Below, piece by piece: positions 1-9,296 of a stretch of 64,000 bases of DNA. The position numbers and the translations under genes are program-made. Where the stretch lies: assembly GCA_004764695.1 (NCBI GenBank), contig SMSO01000032.1, forward strand, positions 952,501 to 1,016,500, read 5' to 3'. How positions within the stretch are numbered: position 1 is the stretch's first letter; the number at the start of each line of letters is the position of its first letter. Under the pieces are notes generated by a model that made no database searches, had not been told where the DNA came from, and worked only from the letters and a program-made list of their open reading frames with translations. This stretch comes from Schizochytrium sp. TIO01 (taxonomy: Eukaryota > Sar > Bigyra > Thraustochytrida > Thraustochytriidae).

Positions 1-448
1 AGGTTGTACTGCTCTGCCGCTCTCAATCTACATGGTACACCTCCATCATCAAGAACAACACGTTTTCGAGGCGCAATGTGCGCAATTTCAGAACTACGTG
101 CACGAGATTGGATCACAAAATGCTTCATACCATGTTGCGGAGCAGGATTGCGTTGTGGCGATGGAACCTTTTTTAGGCCGCGTGGTCTCTCATCTCGGGC
201 ACGTAGCTCTTCGTCACTAATTCCAATGCCATAGTCCTTCAAAGGCCGGTAAATAAACTCTTGTGAAGCTGGTGCGTCATAATGCCGCCTTTCTTTATGC
301 CATTCTGCTGCTGCAAGTTCTTTTGTGCTTGGGCAAGACTGGGTCCGGGAAAGACCGAGAATTGCCTCCATTTCGCACGCTCGCGGGATTTGATTTGGGT
401 TGTAATAGCCCCGCCCCTGCAGCTCGCTCTCAAATTGTGCCTTGCGGC
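1..448 (-). CDS. Unrecognised protein, internal exon, 3' end beyond the window
   Basis: Reading the minus strand from about 449 down to position 1 gives one frame with no stop, about 148 codons, which runs off the window. It includes stretches such as GYYNPNQIPRACEMEA, EFIYRPLKDYGIGISDEE and GLKKVPSPQRNP, with mixed codon use and charged, protein-like composition. A TAA closes the frame just upstream. CTGCAG at 449-454 and other AG dinucleotides nearby could be 3' splice sites, so the first exon probably lies between 449 and about 800, but I could not fix its donor. The only in-frame ATG within the exon is at 371. The gene is divergent from the EF-hand gene that starts at 883. I do not recognise the family. 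That it is coding is inferred from the open frame and composition. Unspliced translation from 371 is an alternative. Confidence 0.5.
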
Positions 449-882
449 CTGCAGCTTAACTGCGTTCAACCTAGCTATCTATTAATTTTTTTGGCTGTAT
501 TCTTTGTTTGTTCTTCAAATAATGTCCAAGTCTTTCGAGTGGCTCGACCAAGCGGGCAGGTACCGCAACACCCGCAAGACAGGCGCGAATAAACTACCTT
601 GTGTCTCTCCAAACCACTTGCACAAAGCTGTAGCGCGACATAATAATACCCAAAAGATTTTTTGGCGGCATGCATGTACCCAAACGAGGACACCCAGTAC
701 ACACCCCTGCGAACACTATACCGGATATGTGGCATATTACACAACACGGTACTACGAACAGTAGTTAAAAATTTCGATCTCGCCATAGGACAATCAATAT
801 ACTAGCAAACGTTGCTGCTTGTAAGCCTCTGGGTGGAAACTAGCATGCGAATTATGGGCAAAACAAAAAATTGACATTCGCC

Positions 883-1638
883 ATGAAAAGGAAAGAGACA
901 GGAGCTACAGCAGGGCGCAAGTCTCGCCAGTCACAGAGCCTGGTACTTCAACCACGTCCTCCTGCTTCACGCAATGTGAGTGCCCCACGGCCAGGTACGA
1001 GGCAACACCAGCAACGTAAAGCAAAACAGGAATTGGCACTTTTAAATGCCTTAGCAGAGTCCGATCTGGAACAGCTCATCCACCTTTCGGATGATGATCT
1101 TGAGACCGCCTTTGAATTTCTCGACGACTATCACACTGGTGAGCTCACGCTTTACTCAATGCGCGAGAGACTTGCCGTGTTCTATGGAAGTGCTGATAAA
1201 GTACCCTTGAAAGATCTCAAATTGCTTGTTGGTGAACACAAGACTCTGAGACTAGCAGATATGCGCAAAATCTTAAATGAGACTACTGAGCTTTTGCAAG
1301 GCACAAGAGTGAACCCTATTAAGGAAGTTTTTCGCCTATATGACCCCACTGGAACTGGCTTCATGGATTCTCTCGCATTGCGATCGATACTGCAACGAAT
1401 GGGCCATCGAAATATCACGGATGAAGACATTAATGTGCTGATAGAAACATTAGATAGTGATGGTGACGGCAAAATTGGCCTTGATGACTTTCGGAAAATG
1501 CTTAAGCTTGATAATTCGGCATGCTCCGGTGTTTTAGTCAAATCTGGGAACCCACAGCCTGAACTCATCGGTGAAGGAGATGTTAAAGAACCTGCCGCTG
1601 CAACAGAGATTGATGAAAGAACCTTCCTCACAGCGTGA
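883..1638 (+). CDS. EF-hand calcium-binding protein, centrin/calmodulin-like
   Basis: A 251-residue protein. The first ATG of the frame is at 883; the longer frame upstream would need a TTG. Residues 1-50 are basic, Ser/Pro/Gln-rich and probably disordered. Four EF-hand-like units follow. Units 1 (about 75-100, loop DDYHTGEL) and 2 (about 108-132) are degenerate. Unit 3 has loop D154-P-T-G-T-G with Ala at position 12, where the bidentate acid is expected, so it probably binds poorly. Unit 4 has a near-canonical loop, D191-S-D-G-D-G-K-I-G-L-D-D202. The spacing of units 3 and 4 (VFRLYDPTGTGF, then NITDEDINVLIETLD) matches the C-terminal lobe of centrin and calmodulin. A Ca2+-sensor role, perhaps in the cytoskeleton or flagellum, is inference from the family and from ciliary neighbours. 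One functional site out of four makes it atypical for either family. Confidence 0.85.
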   Translation: MKRKETGATAGRKSRQSQSLVLQPRPPASRNVSAPRPGTRQHQQRKAKQELALLNALAESDLEQLIHLSDDDLETAFEFLDDYHTGELTLYSMRERLAVFYGSADKVPLKDLKLLVGEHKTLRLADMRKILNETTELLQGTRVNPIKEVFRLYDPTGTGFMDSLALRSILQRMGHRNITDEDINVLIETLDSDGDGKIGLDDFRKMLKLDNSACSGVLVKSGNPQPELIGEGDVKEPAAATEIDERTFLTA

Positions 1639-2422
1639 ACACATATGTTGCATGTAGCCTCATCTATTATTTTATTCTGAATGATGTGACCTGATCTACA
1701 TTATATAGGCAAATAACTATTTCCGTCTACATGGTATGAACCTAGCTACGTTATATAGGCAAATAAACTGGTACTGGTAAACTTCAAATTTCGAGATTAA
1801 AATCAAGTTTAATAATCCTATATGAACTAGAATATATGAAATGTCCAAAGAACTTCAAAGAATCAATTTGCACCTCTTTTTGACAACAGTGCCATCTAGA
1901 CAAAATTATCACATAACTTTTCCGCTTCAAGGTTCCAAAATAAAATGAACAAATTGTAACAAAATAGAATTACTATCTTTTGAAATGTGCTTGCGTTTGT
2001 AGTGCTTCCGATGACTATTTTCAACCTTGACCACCAAGTCTGTTTTTTGAGTAGAAGAGGAAACTTGATAAGACACAGCTTAGCTTATAGTAAGTCAGTC
2101 TTCTTAACATTCGCACAACGAGCAATGTGGAAATGGACATAAACTCATCCATCAAACGGCTCGGCGAATGGTATAGATAAACATGAAATCACATTAGACG
2201 AGGAGTCCAGGAGGTAAATATGTGGGTCAGAGACGAATTAGAGTATGGTGATAAGTGTGGTTCAAATAAGCTGTTGCCAACCCTAGCCTTGAAGAGGTGC
2301 ACACTCAAAATTGCTTCGTTGCGGGGGGACTTGCTCACTTTCCGAGGTTTGGAAGAGTGAAAGGGGGCTGGTGATGCATTATTTATGTTCATGCACTCAC
2401 ACAAAAAATCAACAATTCCCAA
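1639..2422. other. Intergenic region between convergent genes
   Basis: These 784 bases hold the 3' flanks of the EF-hand gene and the ankyrin gene. The sequence is AT-rich and contains the 23-bp direct repeat listed separately. A 77-codon minus-strand frame at 2189-2422 directly follows the ankyrin stop codon and is probably 3' untranslated sequence. I see nothing else. Confidence 0.6.
1696..1768. repeat. Direct repeat, two 23-bp copies offset by 50 bp
   Basis: Copies at 1696-1718 and 1746-1768 share TTATATAGGCAAATAA and flanking CTAC(A/G), with one mismatch in the first 21 bases. They lie 60-130 bases after the EF-hand stop codon, so they would fall in its 3' untranslated region or terminator. 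The AATAAA-like text in the second copy could act in 3'-end formation; this is inference. Confidence 0.7.
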
Positions 2423-3121
2423 TTAGAGGCTTGTAGGATCAATTGCTTTCGACTTGCGGCGAAGAGCAACAGTTGCCTCAATAGCCGCTGCAGCGTCTTC
2501 CTTGTCATTGGCACGAGCATACTGCACAGCGGTCATACCATTGGCATCCATATTTTTCACACTCGCACCCTCACGCACAAGAATTTCGCAGATCTCGACT
2601 TGGCCTCGGCCAGCAGCAACCATGAGGGGGGTTAGCTTCGTACGCTTAGCAGGGATGTCGATGCGTGCTCCATGCTGGATTAGAGCATTGACAGTTTCCA
2701 CACGCCCCCATTCCGCAGCCTTGTATAAGGCAGTTTCACCGTTTTCGTCGCGACGATCCAGGTCAGAGCGGTTGGCAAGCAAGAGCTCAACAGTGTGCGT
2801 GTGGCCCCATTCTGCTGCGACGTGAAGTGCAGTCTGGCCAAATTCCCACGTTGCAACGGAGTCCACAGGTACGCCAGAAGCAAGAATGTTCTCCACCTCA
2901 TCCGAATCTCCATTCTTGGCTGCTTCGAAAAGGGCAGTGACTTCCTTACGACCCTCCTTTGGGTTCTTGTACTGTGCAGCAACCTTCTTGCGGGCTCCCG
3001 GAAGGAGTCTGCGAAAGGCGTTCCAGCTATCACCTTGCTTTGGGCCATTCACTTGGCGCTTGAGGTCCTCCAATTCTTTGCGAAGCGCATCGTTTTCGTC
3101 GACGAGATTCTTGTCAGACAT
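2423..3121 (-). CDS. Ankyrin-repeat protein
   Basis: A 232-residue protein starting at an ATG at 3121. Residues 5-24 (NDALRKELEDLKRQV) look like a short coiled coil. Residues 35-60 are basic. Four to five ankyrin repeats follow at about 61-92, 95-126, 128-159, 162-193 and 194-220, shown by the hallmark GQTALHVAAEWGHTHTVELLL, GETALYKAAEWGRVETVNALI, LTPLMVAAGRGQVEICEILV and GMTAVQYARAND. Such arrays are protein-binding scaffolds. No enzymatic or membrane domain is present, so the partner and location are unknown. It is convergent with the EF-hand gene and divergent from the coiled-coil gene at 4377. The frame is intact and ends at TAG within the 2423-2425 triplet. Confidence 0.93.
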   Translation of the reverse strand: MSDKNLVDENDALRKELEDLKRQVNGPKQGDSWNAFRRLLPGARKKVAAQYKNPKEGRKEVTALFEAAKNGDSDEVENILASGVPVDSVATWEFGQTALHVAAEWGHTHTVELLLANRSDLDRRDENGETALYKAAEWGRVETVNALIQHGARIDIPAKRTKLTPLMVAAGRGQVEICEILVREGASVKNMDANGMTAVQYARANDKEDAAAAIEATVALRRKSKAIDPTSL

Positions 3122-4376
3122 TTTCGTGCAGTTCTTACTTTGATTTCTTCAGCTCACACGTCCCTTCGCACGAGTCGAGATCTCCCTTTGCTGCGAGTCC
3201 ACACCACAAAAGTCCCCAATCAGAAATCAATCAAGCACGCCTGAAGCAACTTCCGTCAAAGAACTTCTCCACGCGAGCTCCGCTTCTGCCTTTCGTCGCG
3301 TGCTGCCCAGCTCCTGCCAAGCTACGCAAAGAGTGCGTTAGTTGCACGTCTGTCGTCGTCCTTGTTTGTTTGCTCTTGCTTTCTTTGGTCCATTACTATG
3401 TGTGTGTCTGTCTACGAGTTTGTTTTTATCTCATCATCTTAGTCTTATTCATCTCTAGGTACTACCTACCTTCCTAACAGTGTGTACGAGAATAATTTAT
3501 GTTTTTACTTTTAAAAAATAAATAAACATAATGATAGATGGAGAAAGTAGATTGAGTAGTACCGTTCTTATATGAAAGTCCTAGTAGTCATTCCCGTTTA
3601 CACAGCACGCGCCAAAGTCCATAGCACAGCAGTTTTATAGATAACAGTCTGTCTCGTGCTGCCAGTGAGAGCACTAGACTCTACCAGGAGCCCGCGTAGG
3701 CTAGATGGGTCTATTTCAATGGAGCCAATGCTAATCAGATTGAATGTACAAGCGGGCGGTTCATCCTGTCAAGGTATCGTATTTTTACTTTCTCCTTCAT
3801 CGATAAAATCCAATGCGAGCACGTGCACACTCTTGCTCACTGCCTCCCACTTCTCATTCACACAGGACTCGGAATTCACTATATTGAGTATAGCCTCGAA
3901 TTCTCCTGTGTTTTCTTTGATCATAGTCACTAACTTACATCTGGCGAAATATTTACCAGACAAAGGGACTTAGTCCAGTTCCTGATAAAAAGGTCTATAC
4001 TAAAACGTAGCCATGCGGCCGAAGTATTCAAATCGGTCTAAACGGGCCGTTTCGCGCTGCGTCCGAAAATAAAATAAGTGTCTGAAAAAGGCGGACGTAC
4101 TAAATAAAATACAAGACCCTCCGCCGTTTCCCTTTTTATGGCAGTACAAGCAGATTAGAGACTACCTAGGTTTAGTCTCTTGAGAGTTGGCATACAATGA
4201 AACAAATTTGCTGCAAGTGGAATATAAGATTTATACAGTCAGATAAAAGACCGTAGGAAAGGAGGAGCGCAACTTGGAGGACATTGAGTAACAGCAACTA
4301 AGAACGCGACCAACATCAACAAACAGTTCCAGATTAAATCCAAGATCTGGGATCGCTTTGCAAAAGCTGGCGAGCG
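3122..4376. other. Divergent intergenic region
   Basis: These 1.25 kb separate the start codons of two divergent genes and must hold both promoters. The half near the ankyrin gene is pyrimidine-rich and of mixed composition. An AT-rich core lies around 3490-3540. The open frame at 3656-3973 has no ATG near its start and no recognisable product. I could not assign promoter elements. Confidence 0.5.
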
Positions 4377-7300
4377 ATGATGCTCTCGGAGCTAGAAAGC
4401 TCTGCTAGAGATCATGCCGCAAGTCTGAACTTCGAGCTTGCGCCTGGAGATGCTGAGGACCCCATGGCTGAAATGAGAAGCATGGGCATGACCCTTGGAA
4501 GCGGCGGTGATGAAGACATTGCTGAGGATGAAAACAAGAGGACTACGAATGTTGGCATTGAAAGCAGCACGAATAGCAGAATCGGAGGCGAGGATAGCGA
4601 TCTTGATGAGGAATGATCTGCACAGAGAGCTGATGGAGGGCGAAGATGTTTCTCAAAATGAGGTAGAATTCGGACTTGAGGGCAAAAAGCAACAAGCCCA
4701 GCACCAAGTTCGCTTTGCAACACCAACTAAAGCGAGCGAAATTGAAAGTCCTGATATTGATAAATACTTGCAATATAACCCAGACACCCCTGTTAAATCC
4801 CCAACGCAAATGACACCACCAAGTAGCAAATTAAAGGAGAGCTTACAAGCACGCAAAGCGCTGATCGAAGAAGGTCGCAGACGTATGGAGGAGTTTCGCA
4901 GAAGATCTGCCACGCCGCAGCGTAGATCAAGCAACGCGAGCTCCAGCTCCTCAGGATCAAACCCGGTATGTTCACTGGATGGCGGGACTACACCTCGCAA
5001 AGAGTATGTAGCCTATACACCCGTGGCTCGCAAGTTTAAGAACCAGTTAGAGAAACTTAAGCGTGATGAGCTTGACCTTGCATCTGCGGAGTGGAGCGCA
5101 CAGCGAACTCGAGTGTCCGAAATGCGCAGGGAGCACGATGAGGAGGTAGCAGAGCTTCAGCAAGAGATTGAGTCGGCTCATGAAGAGACAGCAAAAGTTC
5201 GTAAAGAATTACAAGCTGTGCAGAAACAATTGAAAGCCACGCAAAATGATAATCGAGACCTTACCTCGCAGCGCGAGGAGGATGGACAAACTATATCTGA
5301 TATGCGGGCTAAGGTAGCATCTCAACAAAAAGATATTCTTGCGTTGCGTGAACGTATTCAGGCGCAGGCCTCTGAAATGGAGCTTCGCGCACGCGAGACC
5401 ATCTCGCGTCTCACGAGTAATCAATCCGAGCATGAAGCAGATATTGCAGCACTCCAGGACCAACTTCAGGACCAACTCAAAAGCATCCGTGATCTTGAGA
5501 ATGAGCGCAACGGTTTGCAGGAGGTGCTCGAATTAGCACGCCAGCGTAGCACCGATGAGATGTCTGCAGCGAGACGCAAAATGGAGGATGAAAAGCAGCA
5601 GCTGCAACGACAACTTGATAAGGTTCAAAGCGCACTTGAAGCCGCGCGTCAAGCTCGTGAAACTCAAGCAGAAGCTGCTGATTTGCAATGCCAGCAACTT
5701 CAGGAGGCCTTTGAGGCTGCAGAACGTGCTGCAGAAGTTGAACGCCGGGAGTTTCAGCAACAGGAGAAAGCACTTCGTACAAAACTCGACGCTGCTCTCG
5801 CTCAAAACTCCCGTATTACCGAACATGCTCAAGCTAGCAATGAACAGAGTCGCAAAGAACTTGAAGATCGTCTTGTGAATGTCGAGGGAAATGTCGAGCT
5901 GCTTCGCTCGGAGCTAAAGAAGTCTCGTGATGCTGAACAGGCTCTACGCACCGAGGGCCAGAATCTTCAAGAAAAACTTCGTCTTGCTCTCGAAGCAAAT
6001 CGCAAGTTGCAAGAAGTTGAACGCGTAGCTTCTGAAGAGTCTTCTTCTACAATCCAATTGCAGAACCAAGAAGTTGAGCACCTTCGGGAGGAGAATAACC
6101 GTCTTGAAGATGAGCTTACTTCAGCTGCACGTGATGCAACAAAAGCACGGGAAGAGCTCGCTCGTGAGAAAACAGCCTTACAAATTGCTCGAGAAGATCT
6201 TGACAAAGCCGCGGAAGCCCATCGTGAAGTAAGCGCAGCAAAGGAATTGCTTCGCTCGGAGGTGTCAGAAAATGCGTCGCGTGTTCAGCAAATGGAAAAC
6301 CGCATTTTAGAGCTCACAAGCCTCCTTTCGAAAGCCCAGCAATCCAATCAAGACGCCTTTTCTAAAGAAATGGTGGCGCTGCAAACCGCAACAATGGAGC
6401 TTCGGAGTAAACTCAAAGCTGTTGCTGATAAGCTTGATAAGAAGCAACGACAACTCGAGGAGGAGCAAAAAGCCCGTCAAGAAGTGGAAGAGGAATTTGA
6501 GCGCGCCCAGGAACAACATTCTCAAGAGCTTCGCCAGCAAAGAGAACATTTTGAGGAAACCCTTCGAGAGCAACGAGCTATTGAAGATCGCCTCCGTGCA
6601 ATTGCAACCCAGGATGACGACGCAGACCGCCAGGCATTACAGGAGATGTCACGTGAAATCATGGACCTTCGGCGAAGGCTAGCCACTCGTCCACCGCCAG
6701 TGCAAGCGCAGATTGCGGCCGAACCTTCTTCGTTAGTAAGTCCACATCATGTTGGCGCAATGATGAATGTGCACAATGAAGGATTCTCTGGGGAGGAGTC
6801 CGCCTCGCCTGTTGTGATCGCTCTTCAAGATCGTGTAGAAGCCCTCGAAGAATCTAACAAGCTCCTCAGTCGTGCTTTTCGTGAATCGACGCTTCAGTCT
6901 AACAATTCCGATCAGGCACGCACAATTCATCAGCTGACGATGGAGATTGAAGCGAGTAAACGTGCATTTCATCAAATGCGGCAACGGTTGCTTCATGCTG
7001 GTCTTTTGCACGGACGTTCAAGCAACGGACCCATAGATTCCAGGAACCATCATCACAGCTCTAATACAATATACACTGGCCCCACACATGAACAAAGTAT
7101 GTTGACTGATCATGAGTGGTCTGCTTCTGGTACCCGCGAAGAAGATGATGATCTCAGCGGTATGCATCAGCATCAGCATCAGCAGCAACAACAACAACAT
7201 CAGAGTGCTGGTTCGTTTTCAGTACTACAGACAAGTGCGATCTCTCCAGCTTCATCATCTGTTTTGCCCAAACGGTCTGGGCCGCGTGCACCCAAAACCG

Positions 7301-7599
7301 CGAATCGCGCATTACGTCATGAAGTGGATATGCTCCAAGACGCCCTCGATAAGGAGCGCGAAGCTCGACGTGCTGCTGAGACCAAAGCCGGGTTCCTTCA
7401 GTCCGAATTTACTGACCTTTTCGTACAGTATTTCCAAGCTGAGAAAGACGCCACAAAGGTTTCACGAAAGGCTGCACGTGCTGCCGGTGCTTCCAAGTCT
7501 CGCGTTTCTAAGGAAACATCTCGCCAGAGCAGGACTCACGTGTCGAGATCTCGCTCCCGCACAACTCGGGCTGGAAACTCTGCATCGTTGCAAAGGTAG
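4377..7599 (+). CDS. Large coiled-coil protein, interrupted by a +1 frameshift
   Basis: Two overlapping frames make one likely protein of about 1,070 residues. The first runs from ATG 4377 to TGA at 4614-4616. It is acidic (for example GGDEDIAEDENK and GGEDSDLDEE). The second frame continues from about 4612 (NDLHRELMEGEDVSQ) to 7599. Upstream of 4612 the second frame has a composition unlike protein and begins with a TTG, so I place the join at the GAATGATC junction rather than calling a separate start. An ATG at 4632 would allow a shorter protein. The second part is mostly long heptad-type coiled coil from about residue 190 to 750, rich in E, Q, R and K, followed by a His/Gln tract (about 960 bases before the stop region, at 7162-7203), another short coil and a basic Ser/Arg-rich tail. 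The composition suggests a cytoskeletal, centrosomal or flagellar scaffold; the family was not identified. No convincing GTAAGT-type donor exists near the junction. Confidence 0.75.
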
Positions 7600-8327
7600 G
7601 GCGTTAATTCCAATCTTGGTGTCAGGTAAAGAGCAGTAGAGTCAACTGTTGTTAAAATTAAGCTCTGTAAAACCTGGATTACGAAAGACTTATACACTCT
7701 ACGTTGTAAATGCGAAGCTTCTGTTACCCATCGAGTGTTGGTGTATAGAAAATAATCGATTCATGTGTTTTAATTTTTTTTAAATTTAAAAAAACAAACT
7801 ACGCTTTGTTTTGTTCCCCAGATTTAAGTCGTTAGAGCCTACCTGTATTATTACAAAGGAAACGAACCCCACGATCCTCTTGGGAATGCAAAAAGATGTA
7901 AACCTTGGCAAATGCAATTTTAAAACAAATTTCTACATATGAATTGCTATTTTATTTATGCACTGAGCTAATTCATGCTCATATTGTATCTGATACAAGA
8001 AGACGCACAACTTAACAAGATCAGATCACACTTAACCCAGCTCCAGAAACATAACATAGGCTGTTCCATTTGTTCACTTTTCTTTCTTCATACTTCTTCA
8101 ATTCTCTCTTTTCTTTTTATATGGGTAGTAAGATGAAAAGACATAACTATATATACTCTTACTGGTTCCCATAAGAACGACCTCTTGTTGTAAATGGATA
8201 CAATCAACCGCGACGATTTAAGGAACTGGACTTTTTGGACCTTACGAACGCCTATGAGCATCAAAAGACCTCAAATATATGCGAGTAAGCATTGTTCTTT
8301 GTTTTGCTCCGGAGTTCGCCTTTCGAG
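7600..8327. other. Intergenic region, no gene seen
   Basis: These 728 AT-rich bases lie between two genes in the same direction. They hold the 3' flank of the coiled-coil gene and the promoter of the gene starting at 8328. A T/A-rich patch lies around 7770-7795 and pyrimidine tracts around 8080-8120. There is no open frame worth calling. Confidence 0.5.
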
Positions 8328-9101
8328 ATGCTAGCACAGTCACCAGTGGAGGGAACAGCAGCGATGGCACAACAGCTGCCAGATGTTCGGACTGTGTTAG
8401 CAAGGTCCGTAGATGCCATCGAGGAAGGATATGCGCAAACAGTGGACGAAGTCCGATTCGGCATTGAATATACTGCAGCAGAGATTGAGCGCGGGCTTGC
8501 CAGCAACGAAAATATTCGTCAGGAGGTAGCTCAAAGATGCAAGAACTTGAAAGCTCGTATCAAGGAAGAAGAAAAGGAGGAAGAGCGTGCTCGAAAAGAA
8601 CGCGAGCGACCAAGCCCTTTGCTTCTAGACTGTTCAGATGACAACCAAAATGAGGACATGTCGTTCATCTTTCGCTTGAATCAAGATCTTTTATCTCCAG
8701 TTTCTCGCTCCATGAGCAGAATGAGTCGAACAAGCCGGAACTCTCGTGGCAGTCAGTATAGTCATTACAGCCGCCTAAGCAAGATGAGTCGTTCGAGCTC
8801 TCGATCGAGTAAAGTTAAAGGTTTAATGGCTGCAATCCCAGCTATCAAGCCGCAAGAGCATAAAAACACACCAGCTCCTGGACTCGAGCTGTACATTTTG
8901 GAACTGGAAACGAGCGCAATTGACCTGCCCGAGCCTTCTCTACGTGTTCCATTAAATGAAATGTGCAGGCAGAACGTAACCAGAGTAGCTAACAAGCATT
9001 TATGTTCTAACATGCCTGGCCTCTTTCCATACTTAGAGCCATCATTACCCAAGAACAAGCGTAAAGAAGGCAAGAAAAATATAGCAAGCAAAAAGAGGTG
9101 A
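8328..9101 (+). CDS. Ser/Arg-rich protein of unknown function
   Basis: A 257-residue protein if it starts at the first ATG in frame, 8328; a longer frame would need a TTG at 8292. Residues 1-100 are helical and charged and end in a mixed-charge stretch (RIKEEEKEEERARKERE). Residues about 135-175 form a low-complexity Ser/Arg/Met tract with repeated SRMSRTSRNSRGS-type units, a likely target for SR-type kinases. The C-terminus is a lysine-rich tail. There is no signal peptide or membrane segment. It is convergent with CFAP100, only 195 bases apart. I do not recognise a family. RNA-binding or cytoskeletal roles are both possible and neither is shown. Confidence 0.75.
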   Translation: MLAQSPVEGTAAMAQQLPDVRTVLARSVDAIEEGYAQTVDEVRFGIEYTAAEIERGLASNENIRQEVAQRCKNLKARIKEEEKEEERARKERERPSPLLLDCSDDNQNEDMSFIFRLNQDLLSPVSRSMSRMSRTSRNSRGSQYSHYSRLSKMSRSSSRSSKVKGLMAAIPAIKPQEHKNTPAPGLELYILELETSAIDLPEPSLRVPLNEMCRQNVTRVANKHLCSNMPGLFPYLEPSLPKNKRKEGKKNIASKKR

Positions 9102-9296
9102 ACAAGATAGGAAGTGTCCCCTTTCTTATTTTTTTTCAATGGATGGTTCTGTAACATAACATGCATGGTGTCTAATGTATAGTCCTTTCCTGTCATTTAT
9201 ATTCTTTACTAGTATTCTCTCGACTTTTCTAAAGAAGTTATCAAATCACAAACACATACAGAAAGGGTGACGGCAAACGAGTTCTATATTTGGAAT

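Noticed and set aside
3656-3973. 105-codon plus frame in the intergenic region
   Set aside because: It starts with GTG, lacks an early ATG and has no recognisable product.
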